From: Monilinia fructicola
Taxonomy: Eukaryota > Ascomycota > Leotiomycetes > Helotiales > Sclerotiniaceae
DNA length: 64,000 nucleotides
Assembly: GCA_008692225.1 (NCBI GenBank)
Contig: VICG01000003.1
Location: forward strand, 675,501 to 739,500
Reading direction: 5' to 3'
Shown: positions 10,637 to 22,446 of the stretch, piece by piece
How positions within the stretch are numbered: position 1 is the first letter of the stretch
Layout: each line of letters starts with the position of its first letter
The notes under the pieces: generated by a model
The model's input: the letters and a program-made list of their open reading frames with translations, nothing else
The model's database searches: none
Told to the model about the DNA's origin: nothing
Position numbers and translations under genes: made by a program

Positions 10637-13480
10637 TCACAGTCCTCCATCCAGCACCACAAGCTCTACCCTCCTCAATAAGATTTTGCACGCCCTCCAA
10701 TGTTCCCTCATCACCCACTGTCTGAACTCTACATCGCAACAACCATTTCTCCCAAGCCCAGCCCCCGACCAATCCAGTAACATAAGCTGCGTCTCCCGTA
10801 CTTCCGCTAACAATCGCTTCCATCTCCAATGGGTCCCCACACTATTTCTTTCCACATCCAATTTATGCTCGGGATGTGCGCCCATTGGCAAAAATACCCA
10901 TGCGCGTTTGATGCCCACGAAACCTGCGCGCTTTAAACGACTTAGCCAAAGTTTGCTGGGGGAAGGATCGTAGCCGAGGGTTCTGAGATTGAATCCAAAT
11001 TCCACGCTCTTGGCTAAGCCAATGGGGCCTGCATTAACGATATCTGAATCCATGATTGAGAACTCGAGATATCCGCCTGGCTTAAGAATACGCATACACT
11101 CTTTAAGACATGCTTCCCATTCATCTTCGCCATTCTCGCCGCGTTCCTTCAAAATACTGTAGATTTCGCGAGCGGAGACGAGATCGAATTGATTGTCTTT
11201 CCACGGAAGCTTAACAAGACGATCAACAGCTACCTGGCGAAGGTTCTTGGGGCCGCGAATGTTGGAGTTGGAGAGTTGGCGAAGGGCCTTGGTGGTTACG
11301 GTGTAGACTTTGCAGTTGGGATACTCGGTGGCACAATGCCACGCCCAGTCACATGTGGCTTGTCCGCCGAGATCGAGAATGCGAGCACGATCTCGAGGGG
11401 TGCCATTGATTGTGGGACCCATTGAGGAGAGTCTTGCGAGGCGCTTGGCGACGGGGGCTGCAATTAAGCGACCTCCATTCAGCAATTTGGTTGCTGTGAC
11501 GTTCCAGGCAGCAGGCGCCATTTGTTCGAGGGCTTCAGATTCTTTGTCATGCTTTAGCTTTTCTGGGTCTTCAAAGGGAGTGTCATCGCCGCGGGCGACA
11601 TTAGAAGACATGCGGCGTTTGGGAGACATGGGAACAACGCTCAATTGGTATTTGCCTAGAAGGTGAGCACGATGGGCGGCCGGAAAAGATACTCGCTGAG
11701 ATTGGATCGCTTCAAATCTGGGAACGCGATGTACGAATACATCACGGCGACGAGTTTTGCGAACTGAGCGTTTGAAGGCACGATGGTAAGTCGACTCCTG
11801 AGGGAGAGCTTTAGGTAGCGGACAAGACTTCCCGGCCAGTGTTGCAAGTATAGCAGTAGCGGCTGCTGGAGTAGAGACATTACGGTTGACAGGATCAGTA
11901 GAAAAGCGAACAGTCTTTTTGCGCTGCAGAGGAAGTGGCTCAGGCTCGATTGGTGAGACGTTTATTTCCGCCGCTGAAAGTCTGACACTGGCAGCTCGCT
12001 TCAACAGGGCAACTTCATCATCCCGAGCTTCGGTGGGGTTAATGAGTTCCGAGAGGTAATCATGTTGAGCTGCGAGCCACAATGCAGTGCGATCGATATT
12101 GACAGCTGCAGTACCCTCAAGCTTACTGATATATCCGGGTGCATAATCGGTCAAAATTTCGTCAGCTACAATGTCTTCCTCAAATCGAACCTTGTTTGGC
12201 GGTGGTGAATTCACGGGAACAATGGTTTCATCTGAGTTTTCATGGTGAATATCAGGACGAATAAATTTAGCAGTTGGTGGTCCATCAGTATCAGCAGGCT
12301 CTGGAACTTCGATAATTTGCTCAACGGGGTGTGGCGCCCATGGAGTGTTGTAGAAGTTCTCAGCAGTAGTTGATGAGGGTGGAAGAGGTTCATCTGGTGT
12401 GAGAGGCACAAGGTGCCAGGTATGCCTGGCACCATGGCCCAAAGATGCAAAGAAGCCACCGGGAGATGGTATCTCTAGGTTTGTCAAACTTTCCATAGCT
12501 CGTTGTTGGCTTGGAGTGAGAACGAAAGAATTGGCGCGATGAATATTGGTATTCAATGGTGGTGGACTTTGTTGCATTTCTTGAGCAGGTGTGGCATCTT
12601 GCGGTGCAGTACTTAGATCAAGGACCTGTTCCGACTGCGCTTCATTGATGTAATCATTTGCGGTTCCTGAAATCGCCTCCAAGGTTGCCATAGCATCAGG
12701 TTGCAGCTGGACTCCCCAGCTAGCCCGAGGACCGTCCTCTTCGCTATCGTAACCGATATCTGGAGTTGGTGGAGCTGACATTTGAGCCATCTGCTCGGAA
12801 TCCATGCTTCCATCCAATGATGGTGGAGTCGAAGAGGATGGAAGTGATAGATTCTCCTGGTTTTTGAAGTATGTAAGTACAGCAGGAGACATCGATACTC
12901 TCGGCGGTGGTGTTGGTGGTACTGGAGAGGTCAATTGTCGTTTGAATGCGTTAACTTCAGCCCATGGATCTCCATTTGAGGGAATTATAAGCGAAGGTAA
13001 TGAGCTTAGGGAGTTTCTGCTTCCTAATGAGCCTGTAGATGATCTATTTGATCGTGAAGGCTGCTCAACGCTACTTCTTTCTCTCCTGGTGCTGCTCCTA
13101 CGATTATCGTCATCGGATGAAGCATCATAAAGATCATCAAAGTCAGTAGCATCGGTAGTGAAACTTGTTCTTGTCCATGGTGCTGACGAGGGATTGGAAG
13201 TAGAGTCTTTGCTTGAGTCTGAGCAGGATGGTGAAGCTGGACGATATGGTTGCATGAATTGATTGGCTCGAGGCGTTGGGAAGTGGTCGCTCAGTGGGGA
13301 AAGCCAGTCTGCCTTATGGGGGGATCTATCTTGACCTCGCATTTCCATGTGTTTTGAACCTCGCATCGATTCTTCTTCGTCTTCCATTATTGTATTAAGA
13401 TGCCTTCGTCTTCGTTGTGCCTGCACAAACGAAGCCGGTGGCTGGTAAGTTGTGGCAGGTAGATAATCTAAAGTTGCCAT
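10637..13480 (-). CDS. Large protein with a C-terminal SAM-dependent methyltransferase domain
   Basis: This is an intronless 947-residue frame that starts at the ATG at 13480. Residues 1 to about 690 are low complexity and rich in Ser, Pro, Thr and Glu, with several KKTVRFS/NKVRFEED-like patches, and are probably disordered. From about 699 a class I methyltransferase fold is visible: motif I ARILDLGGQATCDWA, then KVYTVTTKAL, the acidic strand DNQFDLVSAREIYSIL, and the post-motif RILKPGGYLEFSIMDSD. This arrangement resembles the broad methyltransferase type 11 group, found in fungi in LaeA-like and UMTA-like regulators and in small-molecule methyltransferases. The substrate cannot be assigned. 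Motif I reads DLGGQ rather than the common DxGxG, still compatible with SAM binding. The long N-terminal region suggests regulation by phosphorylation or binding partners (inference). Confidence 0.82.
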   Translation of the reverse strand: MATLDYLPATTYQPPASFVQAQRRRRHLNTIMEDEEESMRGSKHMEMRGQDRSPHKADWLSPLSDHFPTPRANQFMQPYRPASPSCSDSSKDSTSNPSSAPWTRTSFTTDATDFDDLYDASSDDDNRRSSTRRERSSVEQPSRSNRSSTGSLGSRNSLSSLPSLIIPSNGDPWAEVNAFKRQLTSPVPPTPPPRVSMSPAVLTYFKNQENLSLPSSSTPPSLDGSMDSEQMAQMSAPPTPDIGYDSEEDGPRASWGVQLQPDAMATLEAISGTANDYINEAQSEQVLDLSTAPQDATPAQEMQQSPPPLNTNIHRANSFVLTPSQQRAMESLTNLEIPSPGGFFASLGHGARHTWHLVPLTPDEPLPPSSTTAENFYNTPWAPHPVEQIIEVPEPADTDGPPTAKFIRPDIHHENSDETIVPVNSPPPNKVRFEEDIVADEILTDYAPGYISKLEGTAAVNIDRTALWLAAQHDYLSELINPTEARDDEVALLKRAASVRLSAAEINVSPIEPEPLPLQRKKTVRFSTDPVNRNVSTPAAATAILATLAGKSCPLPKALPQESTYHRAFKRSVRKTRRRDVFVHRVPRFEAIQSQRVSFPAAHRAHLLGKYQLSVVPMSPKRRMSSNVARGDDTPFEDPEKLKHDKESEALEQMAPAAWNVTATKLLNGGRLIAAPVAKRLARLSSMGPTINGTPRDRARILDLGGQATCDWAWHCATEYPNCKVYTVTTKALRQLSNSNIRGPKNLRQVAVDRLVKLPWKDNQFDLVSAREIYSILKERGENGEDEWEACLKECMRILKPGGYLEFSIMDSDIVNAGPIGLAKSVEFGFNLRTLGYDPSPSKLWLSRLKRAGFVGIKRAWVFLPMGAHPEHKLDVERNSVGTHWRWKRLLAEVRETQLMLLDWSGAGLGRNGCCDVEFRQWVMREHWRACKILLRRVELVVLDGGL

Positions 13481-16200
13481 TTTGTCGAAGTAGAAACGTG
13501 AACTTTTCTATCTACGCTGTTTTCGATCAATTGGGTATCGCCAATTGCTTTTCGAAGATGCCCTGCACCTCTTGAGATAACGAAAGAAAAATTATATTAA
13601 AAGATAGTATGCTTCGATCAACGAAGACTTTGTGAGACTATGCAAAAATGAGAGGAATAACAACGACAAGAACAATACACCTCCTACACTACAAGAAAGA
13701 ACGAGACGAGAAGAAATGATTACCTGGGTTTGGTAACTGGGCCACTGGGTGGTTTATACCGACGGTACTTGATATTGCTTGTGCAATTGTGACTGGGTAG
13801 CGCTAAAAGGCGACAAGGGGCCCCAGCAGGTGTGGCTCCAATCCAAGCCCATCTTTATTGAAGAACCGGCAAAAGAGGACTTGCAAGTTCCTCCAGGCGT
13901 CAAGGGCAACATAATCTCCACATCATGAGAAGAAAACTAAGCTGCTACAACATCGGCTCATAATCGTATGCCCAATAGAGGGTGTGGCTGTCAAACCCCA
14001 ATGCATGACAATGATCATAACTAATGACCCCGCAGCGAATAGTTGGCAAGTAAACGACCGAAATGAGAAGAAAAATTGATTTTCTTCTAGGGAATTGCGC
14101 GCGCAACGATTAATTGAGACAGGTAAGTGATCATGGTGATGTTGGCGCTTGCATACAACATCCACCAATTAGATTGCTCATCGCCTGCAGAACCTTGAGC
14201 ACACATAAGTTGGGCGCGTAAAAATAGAAATGCTTCATAGACTGACCTATTGGCACAACCGTTAATGCGCCACAAATCAGACTAGGTTTGGCTCAATCGT
14301 AGTTTGACTGTGTACGACTGGACGTGATGTTCTGATTCACAATTGATGAATACCCATGTCGAGGCCCATTACAGGGGAATAGGTGGCAGGTGGGTTTACT
14401 ATATATAATTTTGTGTTCTGTAAGAATCAATATGCTCTGCTCCGATCAATACCATGCCCAACCTAATTATGTGAACCCAAGACTACTAGGTACCTAGTAC
14501 CTAGTATGTAGTATGTAGTATGTACGGAGTATTGGTCACCTACCTGCAAACGGAAATTGACGTCTAGTCTAGATCTGAAGTGGCATCTGGTAAGGTTAAC
14601 AAAGATGCTAGATACATGTATCTCAGCAGCAGGCTTTTAAGAGTTGCCATCGTGTAGGAGCAAGAAATACTCGAGTATCAATGTTTTGCATAATAGACAT
14701 CTGCGATTATCTTGCAATTGATGAGCTGGATTGCAATTGAAGAAAGAGTTTTGTTTGCACACGAAGTAATTGCTAATTCTCGGTCACGTGTCCAAGGGTA
14801 TTTCTGTAGAACTACTGTACTGCACTACTTCCCGCCGTCCGAGCTTCCCACTTCTCTCCAGCGCGCAACGCAGCAAGCTTCTCTCCTGTCTGATTGGTTT
14901 AGTTTGTCCCGACTACAGAAAAATGCACTGATTCAACATCACACCGGCTATCTAAGAGGTTATCACACACATTTACTAACTTAAACACATTGTGCTTTTC
15001 AACCATTTATGGTTCTATCACATCGTCCGGAAGGGTAATACCTCAACATGAATGTCTGACTACCTAGGTAGTTAAGGTTGTATGTTTCTTCAACGCGATA
15101 TTCGAATTCCATCTTCCCCTTGACCATTCATTTGTCTATTCATAGAAGAGGTCTATTTAGCTTTCATGACATCTCCACAGCTATCCCAAGATCCCGAACC
15201 TTTGCATCACTCTCGAGTAGCCTTTGATTGAGCTTTCCAAGGAGTAAGATGTTTACACCACCGTTCATTCCGCTTCATTATGATTGATTCTTGTGTTTCA
15301 CGACGTTGAACTATTGGATCGCCCAACCTTCGCATTTCAAGTACAGAGTGCCAGATTTCACATCTTCTTTGCTAATAAGTTCCATACTCAAGACGTTGTA
15401 GCTTGAGGCTCTGCACACTGAACTCCGTACCTCATGCCCGGTCATGCATTTTTACAATCAATTTTGATTCAGACGATAACCTGGAAATGACTAATTCCAA
15501 CCAAGCGTCTGACCAACCAACGCGGAACGTTTCAAATAAATGCTATCACGTGGTGATCATACGCTTCTCCGGGGACTTCATGAATCAACACTTTAGACCT
15601 ATTTTAATAACCCATACCTGAAGCAACTTTGGAGTTTTCGGAATGTTTCTGAGATCTTGTCCATTTCTTGACCCGGCCAACCAATTTTGTCCAGCTTACG
15701 TTTTCGCTTCGCTCTTTCAGACGAATCCACCTCAGGGGTTTCCCGGGCCCGGGCTCGGGATTACTCACACTTTCCAAGACGACGGTAATATAGATCCGAA
15801 AGGTTTCATAACAGAGATGCTAAGAATAAGCACTATCAAAGCCGATGGAAAATCTTGAGAAGGCTATAGGATTCTTTGAGGCATCTCAAACAAGCTATCG
15901 AGGCCTTGCAGCTCATCTTTCATCTGGCTGTCCATGTTTTGACCCGGATGAATTAGATAAACCAACAATGCATCGGGAATGGATCTATTCTCGTGCACAA
16001 TTTGCAATCATTCCTTCTCTTGAATCAAGTTATGACTTACAATTTGGGAGTTGTATTCACGCTATCAACGGTCTAGATTTTGGAGCCACTTGGCATACAC
16101 GTGTCTCAAGCCTTCTAAAGACTTGAATATCGGGATTTTAGAAGCGTTATAAGCAAATTACATTGGTACTTGGATTGTTGGACTCAAGTGTTTTATTCTC
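13481..16200. other. Gene-poor 2.7 kb stretch with repeated short words
   Basis: The upstream region of the methyltransferase gene lies here. Plus-strand frames at 15643-15858 and 15845-16126 overlap and lack motifs; I do not call them genes. A tract of CCTAG/GTAC/GTATGTA words (14484-14531) is listed separately. Confidence 0.4.
14484..14531. repeat. Short-word tandem tract (CTAGGTAC / GTATGTA) ending in TACGGAGTA
   Basis: The tract reads as overlapping palindromic words ctaggtacctag and gtacctag, then about three copies of tagtatg, and ends in TACGGAGTA. It is simple-sequence intergenic DNA. Confidence 0.6.
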
Positions 16201-16639
16201 TCAATTTTGGATACTATTTGTGATCTGCTTGTGGGTGTCAGAGATGGCACTGTCAAGGAATCCACCGAAAGCTTTGATGATCATCTTGGGGAGATACGAG
16301 CTTAACGTGGCATCTTCGCCGTCAGTGGAAGGAGCAGTGGCCACAAAATCATATCGGACTCTTGCTCCCGTCCGCTCTGAAAACTCAACCGTCCAGTTAA
16401 TTTCCCGAATTCCAAATATAGTCCATTCATCGGGAATGATCTTTGAATATTTCTTCCCCAGTCGTTAATGGACGCGCGATAGATACATTCGGGGATAGTA
16501 CCAACTCGGAATGTATCCTCATTATGTTCGAAGAGGGCATGGTGATACTGCTAGATGCTGTGCGATATCTGACTCTGGGTGATGATATTGAGAAATGGAG
16601 TTTGATTTCGAACGCAATGAAAGTATTGAGCAATACCAT
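16201..16639 (-). CDS. Possible small spliced gene or gene remnant, unknown function
   Basis: I do not recognise this protein with certainty. On the minus strand an exon 16502-16639 (from the ATG at 16639) joins an exon 16201-16452 across a 49-nt intron (donor GTACTA, acceptor GGAAG, possible branch site TTAACGAC). This gives 129 residues. The second exon looks protein-like: IREINWTVEFSERTGARVRYDFVA reads as two alternating beta strands, followed by a helix around YLPKMIIKAFGGFLDSAI. That pattern resembles the C-terminal half of SRPBCC/polyketide cyclase-like folds, an inference from pattern only. The first exon overlaps a longer frame in another register (16551-17102), so the 5' half may be wrong, or the gene may be truncated or decayed. 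Confidence 0.3.
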
Positions 16640-17964
16640 CAATCAACGCAGATGGTAAGAGATTTGTCTCCTCAAACCTTAGACAAGTGTGGTGGCGGTA
16701 GCCTTGCAGCACGCCATCTACGAAGAGAGACTCGAGATGAATGCCTTCGTCGGTGTTCCGATGAGCATCACCTGTTTCACAGAGTGCCTTGATGGTCATT
16801 TGTCTGACTACTGGTTTAACACAACCATAGAGCAGGCCCTCTCTTGAATCGGATTCATTCATGCCCTTTTGCTCCTCCGGTGTCACAGATGGAAGTGCAA
16901 GAAGCTCTGTATCATAAAGTTGAATTGTGATCCCTCGTAGCGAGTCAACCTTCTTGCTCAAAGAAATCTGCGGAGTATTCAATCGACCCAAGTACTCGAG
17001 TTTTGGGAGCTTGATCAGGATTTCCCTACGGAAACCCTCGATGATGTTGTACAAACACATCACCATATAAAACTCAAGGTCAAGCCCGCACCGCCTCACC
17101 ATCTCAAACAGTGAGCTTCTACATTCACCCCCTCCTTAACGCTGGCATGGCGACCTAATAGTCGAACTCGCTCCAAACGCAGTGCACGCAGAAACCATGA
17201 CCATCTCTCTCCTCCTCCTCCACCATCCGCCCGCTCATCTACCCATCCATCCACCTCGTCCCTGCACAACCCCCCAGCCCCATCTCGTGGCCAGCTGCCT
17301 CGTCATAAGCCGCACAGAAGATTCCCCAAACGAAACATGAATCACGCACGATACCCAGCGAATGCAGCACAGCGCAACAAACAGAGCTTCATCGATAGCT
17401 CGAGGCGACGGAGCATGCTCAGCGTACACATCAAGCTACTCGCACGAACAATCCTCCGAACATCAGCATGAACTTCCATACCCACAACCCACAACCCATC
17501 AATCCGCATCCGTCGAACTTGGCCTAAGATCAAACAACCTCCGAAAACCGCCAATCCATAAAAAAAAAGGCAACTGTGCCTTGCATGCACTTTACCAATT
17601 TGATTTTAGAATCCATGAGAGATTTCAAGTTATCAAAGACTCAACATCTCCTCTCCCGCATTATTTCACGCGCACATGGAAGTGAAATGTGAATACCGAG
17701 TTATACGAGTGAGATCCAGTAAGCTTTAGATCAAGTCACCAAGTACAAGAGCCATGTCGAGTTGATATTTTATATTTTATATTGGTATATTGAGTTTTAT
17801 GTGTTTATGTGGCATATCCTATAAATAATGCTCGTGTTTTTTTGCGTAGGGCATTTTCATCAATCTTCGTAACGTGAAGATACAATCTAATAATATACAA
17901 ACTCAGGGTATTCAATCCCACAAACTATACAATTGAAGCGTACACCAAACAATGAACCCAGCGC
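16640..17964. other. Mostly intergenic; contains a 183-codon frame of uncertain status on the minus strand
   Basis: A minus-strand frame at 16551-17102 (ATG at 17102) encodes 183 residues without any motif that I know. It could belong to the same locus as the 16201-16639 candidate. From 17130 to 17960 I see only short frames and the 3' flank of the P450 gene. Confidence 0.3.
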
Positions 17965-19607
17965 TTAAATATTCGATCTCTTCTTGATGCCCACCATGCA
18001 CTCTAGAGGCTTCCTCAAGAAACCTTCTCTGGTCTCCAAAACATCCTGGTACAGATCAAATTCATATCTTCTGAAAGTAGTAGCCACGATCAAGGCCAAT
18101 TCCATCTCTGCCACATTCCTTCCCACACAACTTCTTGGTCCGTAACTAAATGGAATGAAAGCATTCTTTTGTCTCTCGGTCAAGTTTTCCCATCTTTCTG
18201 GTACGAAATCATCGGCGTTGCTACCCCAAATTTCTTTAGAGTGATGAATGGTGTAGGATGGGACAGAGAGAGTGGTGTAACCTGGGAAGAATTTTCCACA
18301 AACTTCTGCTCCTCCGGGAGGAACAACACGCGGAAGGCCGAGGGATGAAGTAGAGTGAATACGCATGGTTTCTTGAATGACATGGTTCAAGTATTTCAAG
18401 TCCTTGACCATATCGAACGTAGGGACATCGACACCAACAGGGATAGCCTCGTCTAATTCCTTTTGTAATTTTTCAATGACGCCAGGAGTCTTGCAAACCC
18501 AGAAAAGAATTGCACAGGAGGTGTTGGAGGTAGTGTCTGAACCAGCGATAAGTTGAGTGAGAGCTTCGGCAGTGAGTTCTTGACGACCGAGTTTAACACC
18601 AGTCTCATCTTTTCCTTCCATAAGTCTGGCGAGTAAATCAACACGATCATCTTCTTTCTCGCGATCAAGACGTTGGCTCACTCGAGCAACGGCAATACCG
18701 GCCAAATTTTCAACTGCGGCGAGACCTTGACTGAAGAATGGATCTGGGAAGTACTTGGCGAATGGTTTGAGTTGGGGCAAGCATCCAAGTGTACCAGAAA
18801 CTTCACCGCGACGATTGAGGACTTCGACAGCTGGAGCGTAAGAGATTGGTGCATCAGGTGTTTTTCTGATTTCTGTGATATCCTTTCCTTTCTCAAGCAT
18901 ACCGAATGGAGCTCCGAATGCAAGGTCACCGATGATGTCGAAAGCGAGATAGTTGAACCACTAAACATAGTTTTATTAGTATATGACAAAAATTTTTATA
19001 ATAAACGAGTTGAACACACATGAAGACAGTCAAGTTTGGCATATTGACCATGAGCATTATCTGCCATTGTATCCCATCGATTCACAAACAAATCAAGATT
19101 TCCGTGCATATATTGTTCGAATTGACCGATGCTCTTGGTGGAAAAAGTATGGGAAATGGTCTTGCGCTTTCTGGTATGTTCGGCACGATCCCGAGTGTTG
19201 AATAAACCTCTTTGAATAGAGACGAAAGCATCATAGTATTCACTGCGAGGGGGTACATTAGCCATTGCAGATTTCGTGGATCAATTGGATGACTTACGAC
19301 TTCAAGAATCCATTACCATGGCCATAGACTTGATGAATGGCAGCATCATCTGCGATACTGACATGATCTGGTTGAATTCTCACCATTTTCCCATACTTTG
19401 CGTGAGCATCATGAACACTCAAGTATCGAATTCCCAAACGAGCTTGTAATAACAACCATAACCTTGTGAACTTGGCAGCAAAGGGACCTGGAATATCTCT
19501 AATGGCGGTGTTGGATGTGAAGTATGGCACTACAAAGAAGAGTACCAAGGCAATTGGAATTGCATAGGAGTAAAGATGATATCGAAGACGGCCATCGCGT
19601 GCTACGT
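17965..19607 (-). CDS. Cytochrome P450, CYP53-type (benzoate 4-monooxygenase family)
   Basis: CYP53 enzymes para-hydroxylate benzoate and detoxify plant phenolics in fungal endoplasmic reticulum. Exons are 19298-19607, 19020-19242 and 17965-18960, with introns of 55 nt (19243-19297) and 59 nt (18961-19019). They begin with a membrane anchor (PIALVLFFVVPYF), then the hinge RDIPGPF, the I-helix LIAGSDTTSN, the ExxR helix QETMRIHS, PERWENL, and the heme loop FSYGPRSCVGRNVAEMEL with the axial Cys. Segments GHGNGFLKSEYYDAFVSI and NYLAFDIIGDLAFGAPFGML are close to CYP53 as I know the family. The start codon is unresolved: no in-frame ATG precedes the anchor in this exon, which opens after a CTCCAG acceptor at 19608-19609. 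The ATG at 19872 could supply a short 5' exon. Confidence 0.88.
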
Positions 19608-20653
19608 CTGGAGGGGGCGGACTAGAAAGCCGGTTCCTTTTGCCGGAGGGGTTTGTGATGTGATTGATACGATACGATATGATATGATATGATAGGAATA
19701 TAGGTAATGTGATATAATGTGCGACAGCTACACCATTGGGGGGGGAGGTGATCAATAGCTATACCAATACCACCACCAAGATCAAGAAATAAAACCACGA
19801 TGGAAAGTAGAAGAACAAAGATAAGGAAAGATGACCTCAAATAATCCCACAACCACGGACAGACGGCGACATTGAGCTCAAGTTATAGGTAGTTTATGAG
19901 TTGAAATCTCAAAGTGCCGGTTGGACATCCGTTCTTCATTTCACCCCGCAATTTTCAAAAGGTTCAACTCACCTGGGCAATCTGGAACATCCGCGAAAAC
20001 CCCATCTTCTTGGTCCGCGCTAATACCAGCCTACCAGGCAAAGATCCATAAATAGCCGATTAAGGTTCCCTGGTTTAATAAGCATACTGCACTGTTACTA
20101 CTGTAGTCTCTGCTACTCTCTGCCAGGCATGGCATCTACTGGCTCAATGGCTTGGGAAACTTTAAGACACGACTTATCTAGCCAATCATCAACGACTTCA
20201 TAGTCATCAGCCGGCGAACTCTCGGTATCTCCAGCACTGTTTTGGGTTTCAAGTCAGAATTTAGACTCAATCATTTCACGATGATCCGTACAATCCCAGT
20301 CTACTCAACTCCCTTTCTTCGAAGCCGAAGTGATTGCTTGTCATCAATGTCATGGCATTCTCCATGTGGAACTCCGTTGATTCCTTTCATTGAACGTCTT
20401 GAAAGACGTCGGGGCTGAGATTGCCATCAGAAGGTTACATTGGATGGATACATATTCGGCAATCGATTTCTAATTTTTATATGTGCATGATGCGTTTTAT
20501 AGTCTACTTTGTGCATATCCGCTTGCTTGAATAGAGTTTTTTGATCGTTTTGAGGTGTTTTTTAACTTGTTCACGAACGTCTGTATATCCGTCTTCATCC
20601 CGTTACTTCCGTTCTATACGAATATCTATGTCACATTGCATTCAAGGTTGTCA
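19608..20653. other. Intergenic plus the unresolved 5' end of the CYP53-type gene
   Basis: An ATG at 19872 (minus strand) could start a short first exon that splices to 19607, but its donor is weak. A gatac/gatat tandem tract lies at 19665-19694. From about 19900 to 20653 no gene is seen; this is the region between the P450 5' end and the 3' end of the epimerase gene. Confidence 0.4.
19665..19694. repeat. GATAC/GATAT tandem tract
   Basis: Five or six 5-base units (gatac, then gatat) are in tandem just 5' of the P450 membrane-anchor exon. Confidence 0.65.
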
Positions 20654-21535
20654 TTACAACTTCCCCCGCCTGCTTTCAACAGCCTCTCGAAGCTTGGCAA
20701 TAACCTCAGAAGGGTCCTTAGCCCCGAAGACAGCACTCCCCGCAACAATTACGTTTGCTCCAGCATCTGCCGCTTGGTCAATTGTTCCCGGTCCTAATCC
20801 ACCATCAACTTCAATATTGAGGTCGGGGTATCGTTTCCTAAGTTCAGCCACCTTGGGTAACTCTGATGCCATGAACTTTTGTCCTCCAAATCCCGGATGA
20901 ACTGTCATAACCAATACCATCTACAATTATCAGTATTTTGTTCTATCTTAACTCCGTCCTTCTATAGAGGTGCTTACGTCCGGTCTTTCCTTCTCCTCGG
21001 TGTTTTCAAGAATATCCCATAGCACATCAACCTTGGTATCTGGTTTAATCGCAATGCCTGCCAACATTCCGTTGTCGTGAATATATCGAATTAATTCCTT
21101 TGGATTGGTCTTCGATTCACTCGTGGTTTCCGGGCTTTCCGCTGCCGTGCTTGAAATTGCAGCTTCGTAGTGAAAGCAGTACAGATCACATCCGGCCTTT
21201 TGAAATTCCTTTACCCATTTCTTTGGTTCAGCAATCATCATATGGCAATCAAAAGTTCCCTTTCCATGCTTGGCTGTTGGTCGATCGACATGACTTCTGA
21301 TCTTTGTAACGACAGGAGCTCCGAAGGTAATGTTTGGCACAAAATGGCCATCCATGATATCTACCTGCGAATCAAGAAAACACAGGTTAGCATGATGGCT
21401 ATCCTTCTGGACTGGAAATCAAGTAAGTACATGGAGCCAATCTGCCCCTTGGCCGATGGTATCAGAGCATTCTTTCCCCAACTTTGCAAAATCTGCAGAT
21501 AGAATTGATGGAGCAATGATAGCTGGAGGTGACAT
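20654..21535 (-). CDS. RPE1: Ribulose-phosphate 3-epimerase
   Basis: The enzyme interconverts ribulose 5-phosphate and xylulose 5-phosphate in the pentose phosphate pathway in the cytosol. Exons are 21431-21535, 20978-21364 and 20654-20920, with introns of 66 nt (21365-21430) and 57 nt (20921-20977). The spliced protein is 252 residues, as usual for the family. Key motifs are [15 protein letters not shown] at the first strand, [12 protein letters not shown] with catalytic Asp37, the metal-ligand and substrate segments FDCHMMI and [12 protein letters not shown], and [12 protein letters not shown] with catalytic Asp203 and the phosphate loop. A longer insert follows CFHYEAA ([14 protein letters not shown]), common in filamentous fungi. 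All triad and phosphate-loop residues are present, so it should be active. Confidence 0.96.
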
Positions 21536-22446
21536 TTTGATAATTAAATCAATCCTTGGCAGAGAGAGATATGTTGGCAATGAAGTAAAGTTTTTTAAGA
21601 AGAGTTCTGTCAAAATGCAGATTTTATTCTGAACGTAGGTACAGTACAGTACAGTGCAGTACGGTATAATATGTAGTAGGTAGGTTTGTCTTGAGGTGTG
21701 TGTATCCTGATTCTTGAAGTAACTTTGGAATAGATATGTCACCAAATTTCGTCGGTACTGGTACCTCATCCATCCCTCTCAGGTCTCACCGAAAGCTACA
21801 GCTCACTTCTGTTCCTGCACATTACCTAATATATTAGTAATCCGTCGTAGTTCTGGTCTCATGCCACTGATAAGAAAACAAAGGCACGCTAAGATAAGAA
21901 ATGCGGGGAAAATCAAGGCCAGCAATTGATTCATTCCAATCCCAATTGCCAGGTTTTATCACCTTCGGAATTTCCACTGCCGGGTCAGACCAACAACACC
22001 AAATTCTTGATTTCCATACGTTGATTGATGCCTTTCAAGATATCTTCGTATATCTTCATACGTCTTCGTAAGATTACATCTAGTATTTCTCGCATCGTCG
22101 CGAAATGATAAAAAAGTTTCAACATAGCTTCATAGTTTGTGTTGGCTTGGTATGATTGATCATTAATCCTTTTCTCTTTGTCTGATTGATCAAGAGGAGC
22201 TTCAGAATCAAAAAGAAAAACTCGTACGATGTGATATCGGATGAGGGCATAAATTGCTCAATCCCACCTCTGATCTCAGTTCATTTTTCTTTCCTTTTGA
22301 GATATCTTCAAGTATATTGGAGCGGTGTCGGCTTCGTCAAAAGTTTAGAAGTCCTTCTGCTACTCACTTACTATCATCTATCATCCATATTTATTTAAAG
22401 GTATTCGCCAGTCTTTGATATTGAATTCAGTTTTGATACATCGAAC
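21536..22446. promoter_or_regulatory. Shared upstream region of the epimerase gene and the unknown gene at 22447
   Basis: The two genes diverge from this 0.9 kb spacer, so both promoters lie here. A run of gtacagtacagtgcagtac words is at about 21640-21663. A short frame at 22186-22398 is judged spurious. Confidence 0.4.

Noticed and set aside
15643..16126. Overlapping plus-strand frames that might join as one gene
   Set aside because: They overlap in different registers at 15845-15858 and no GT-AG pair joins them sensibly; no known motif.
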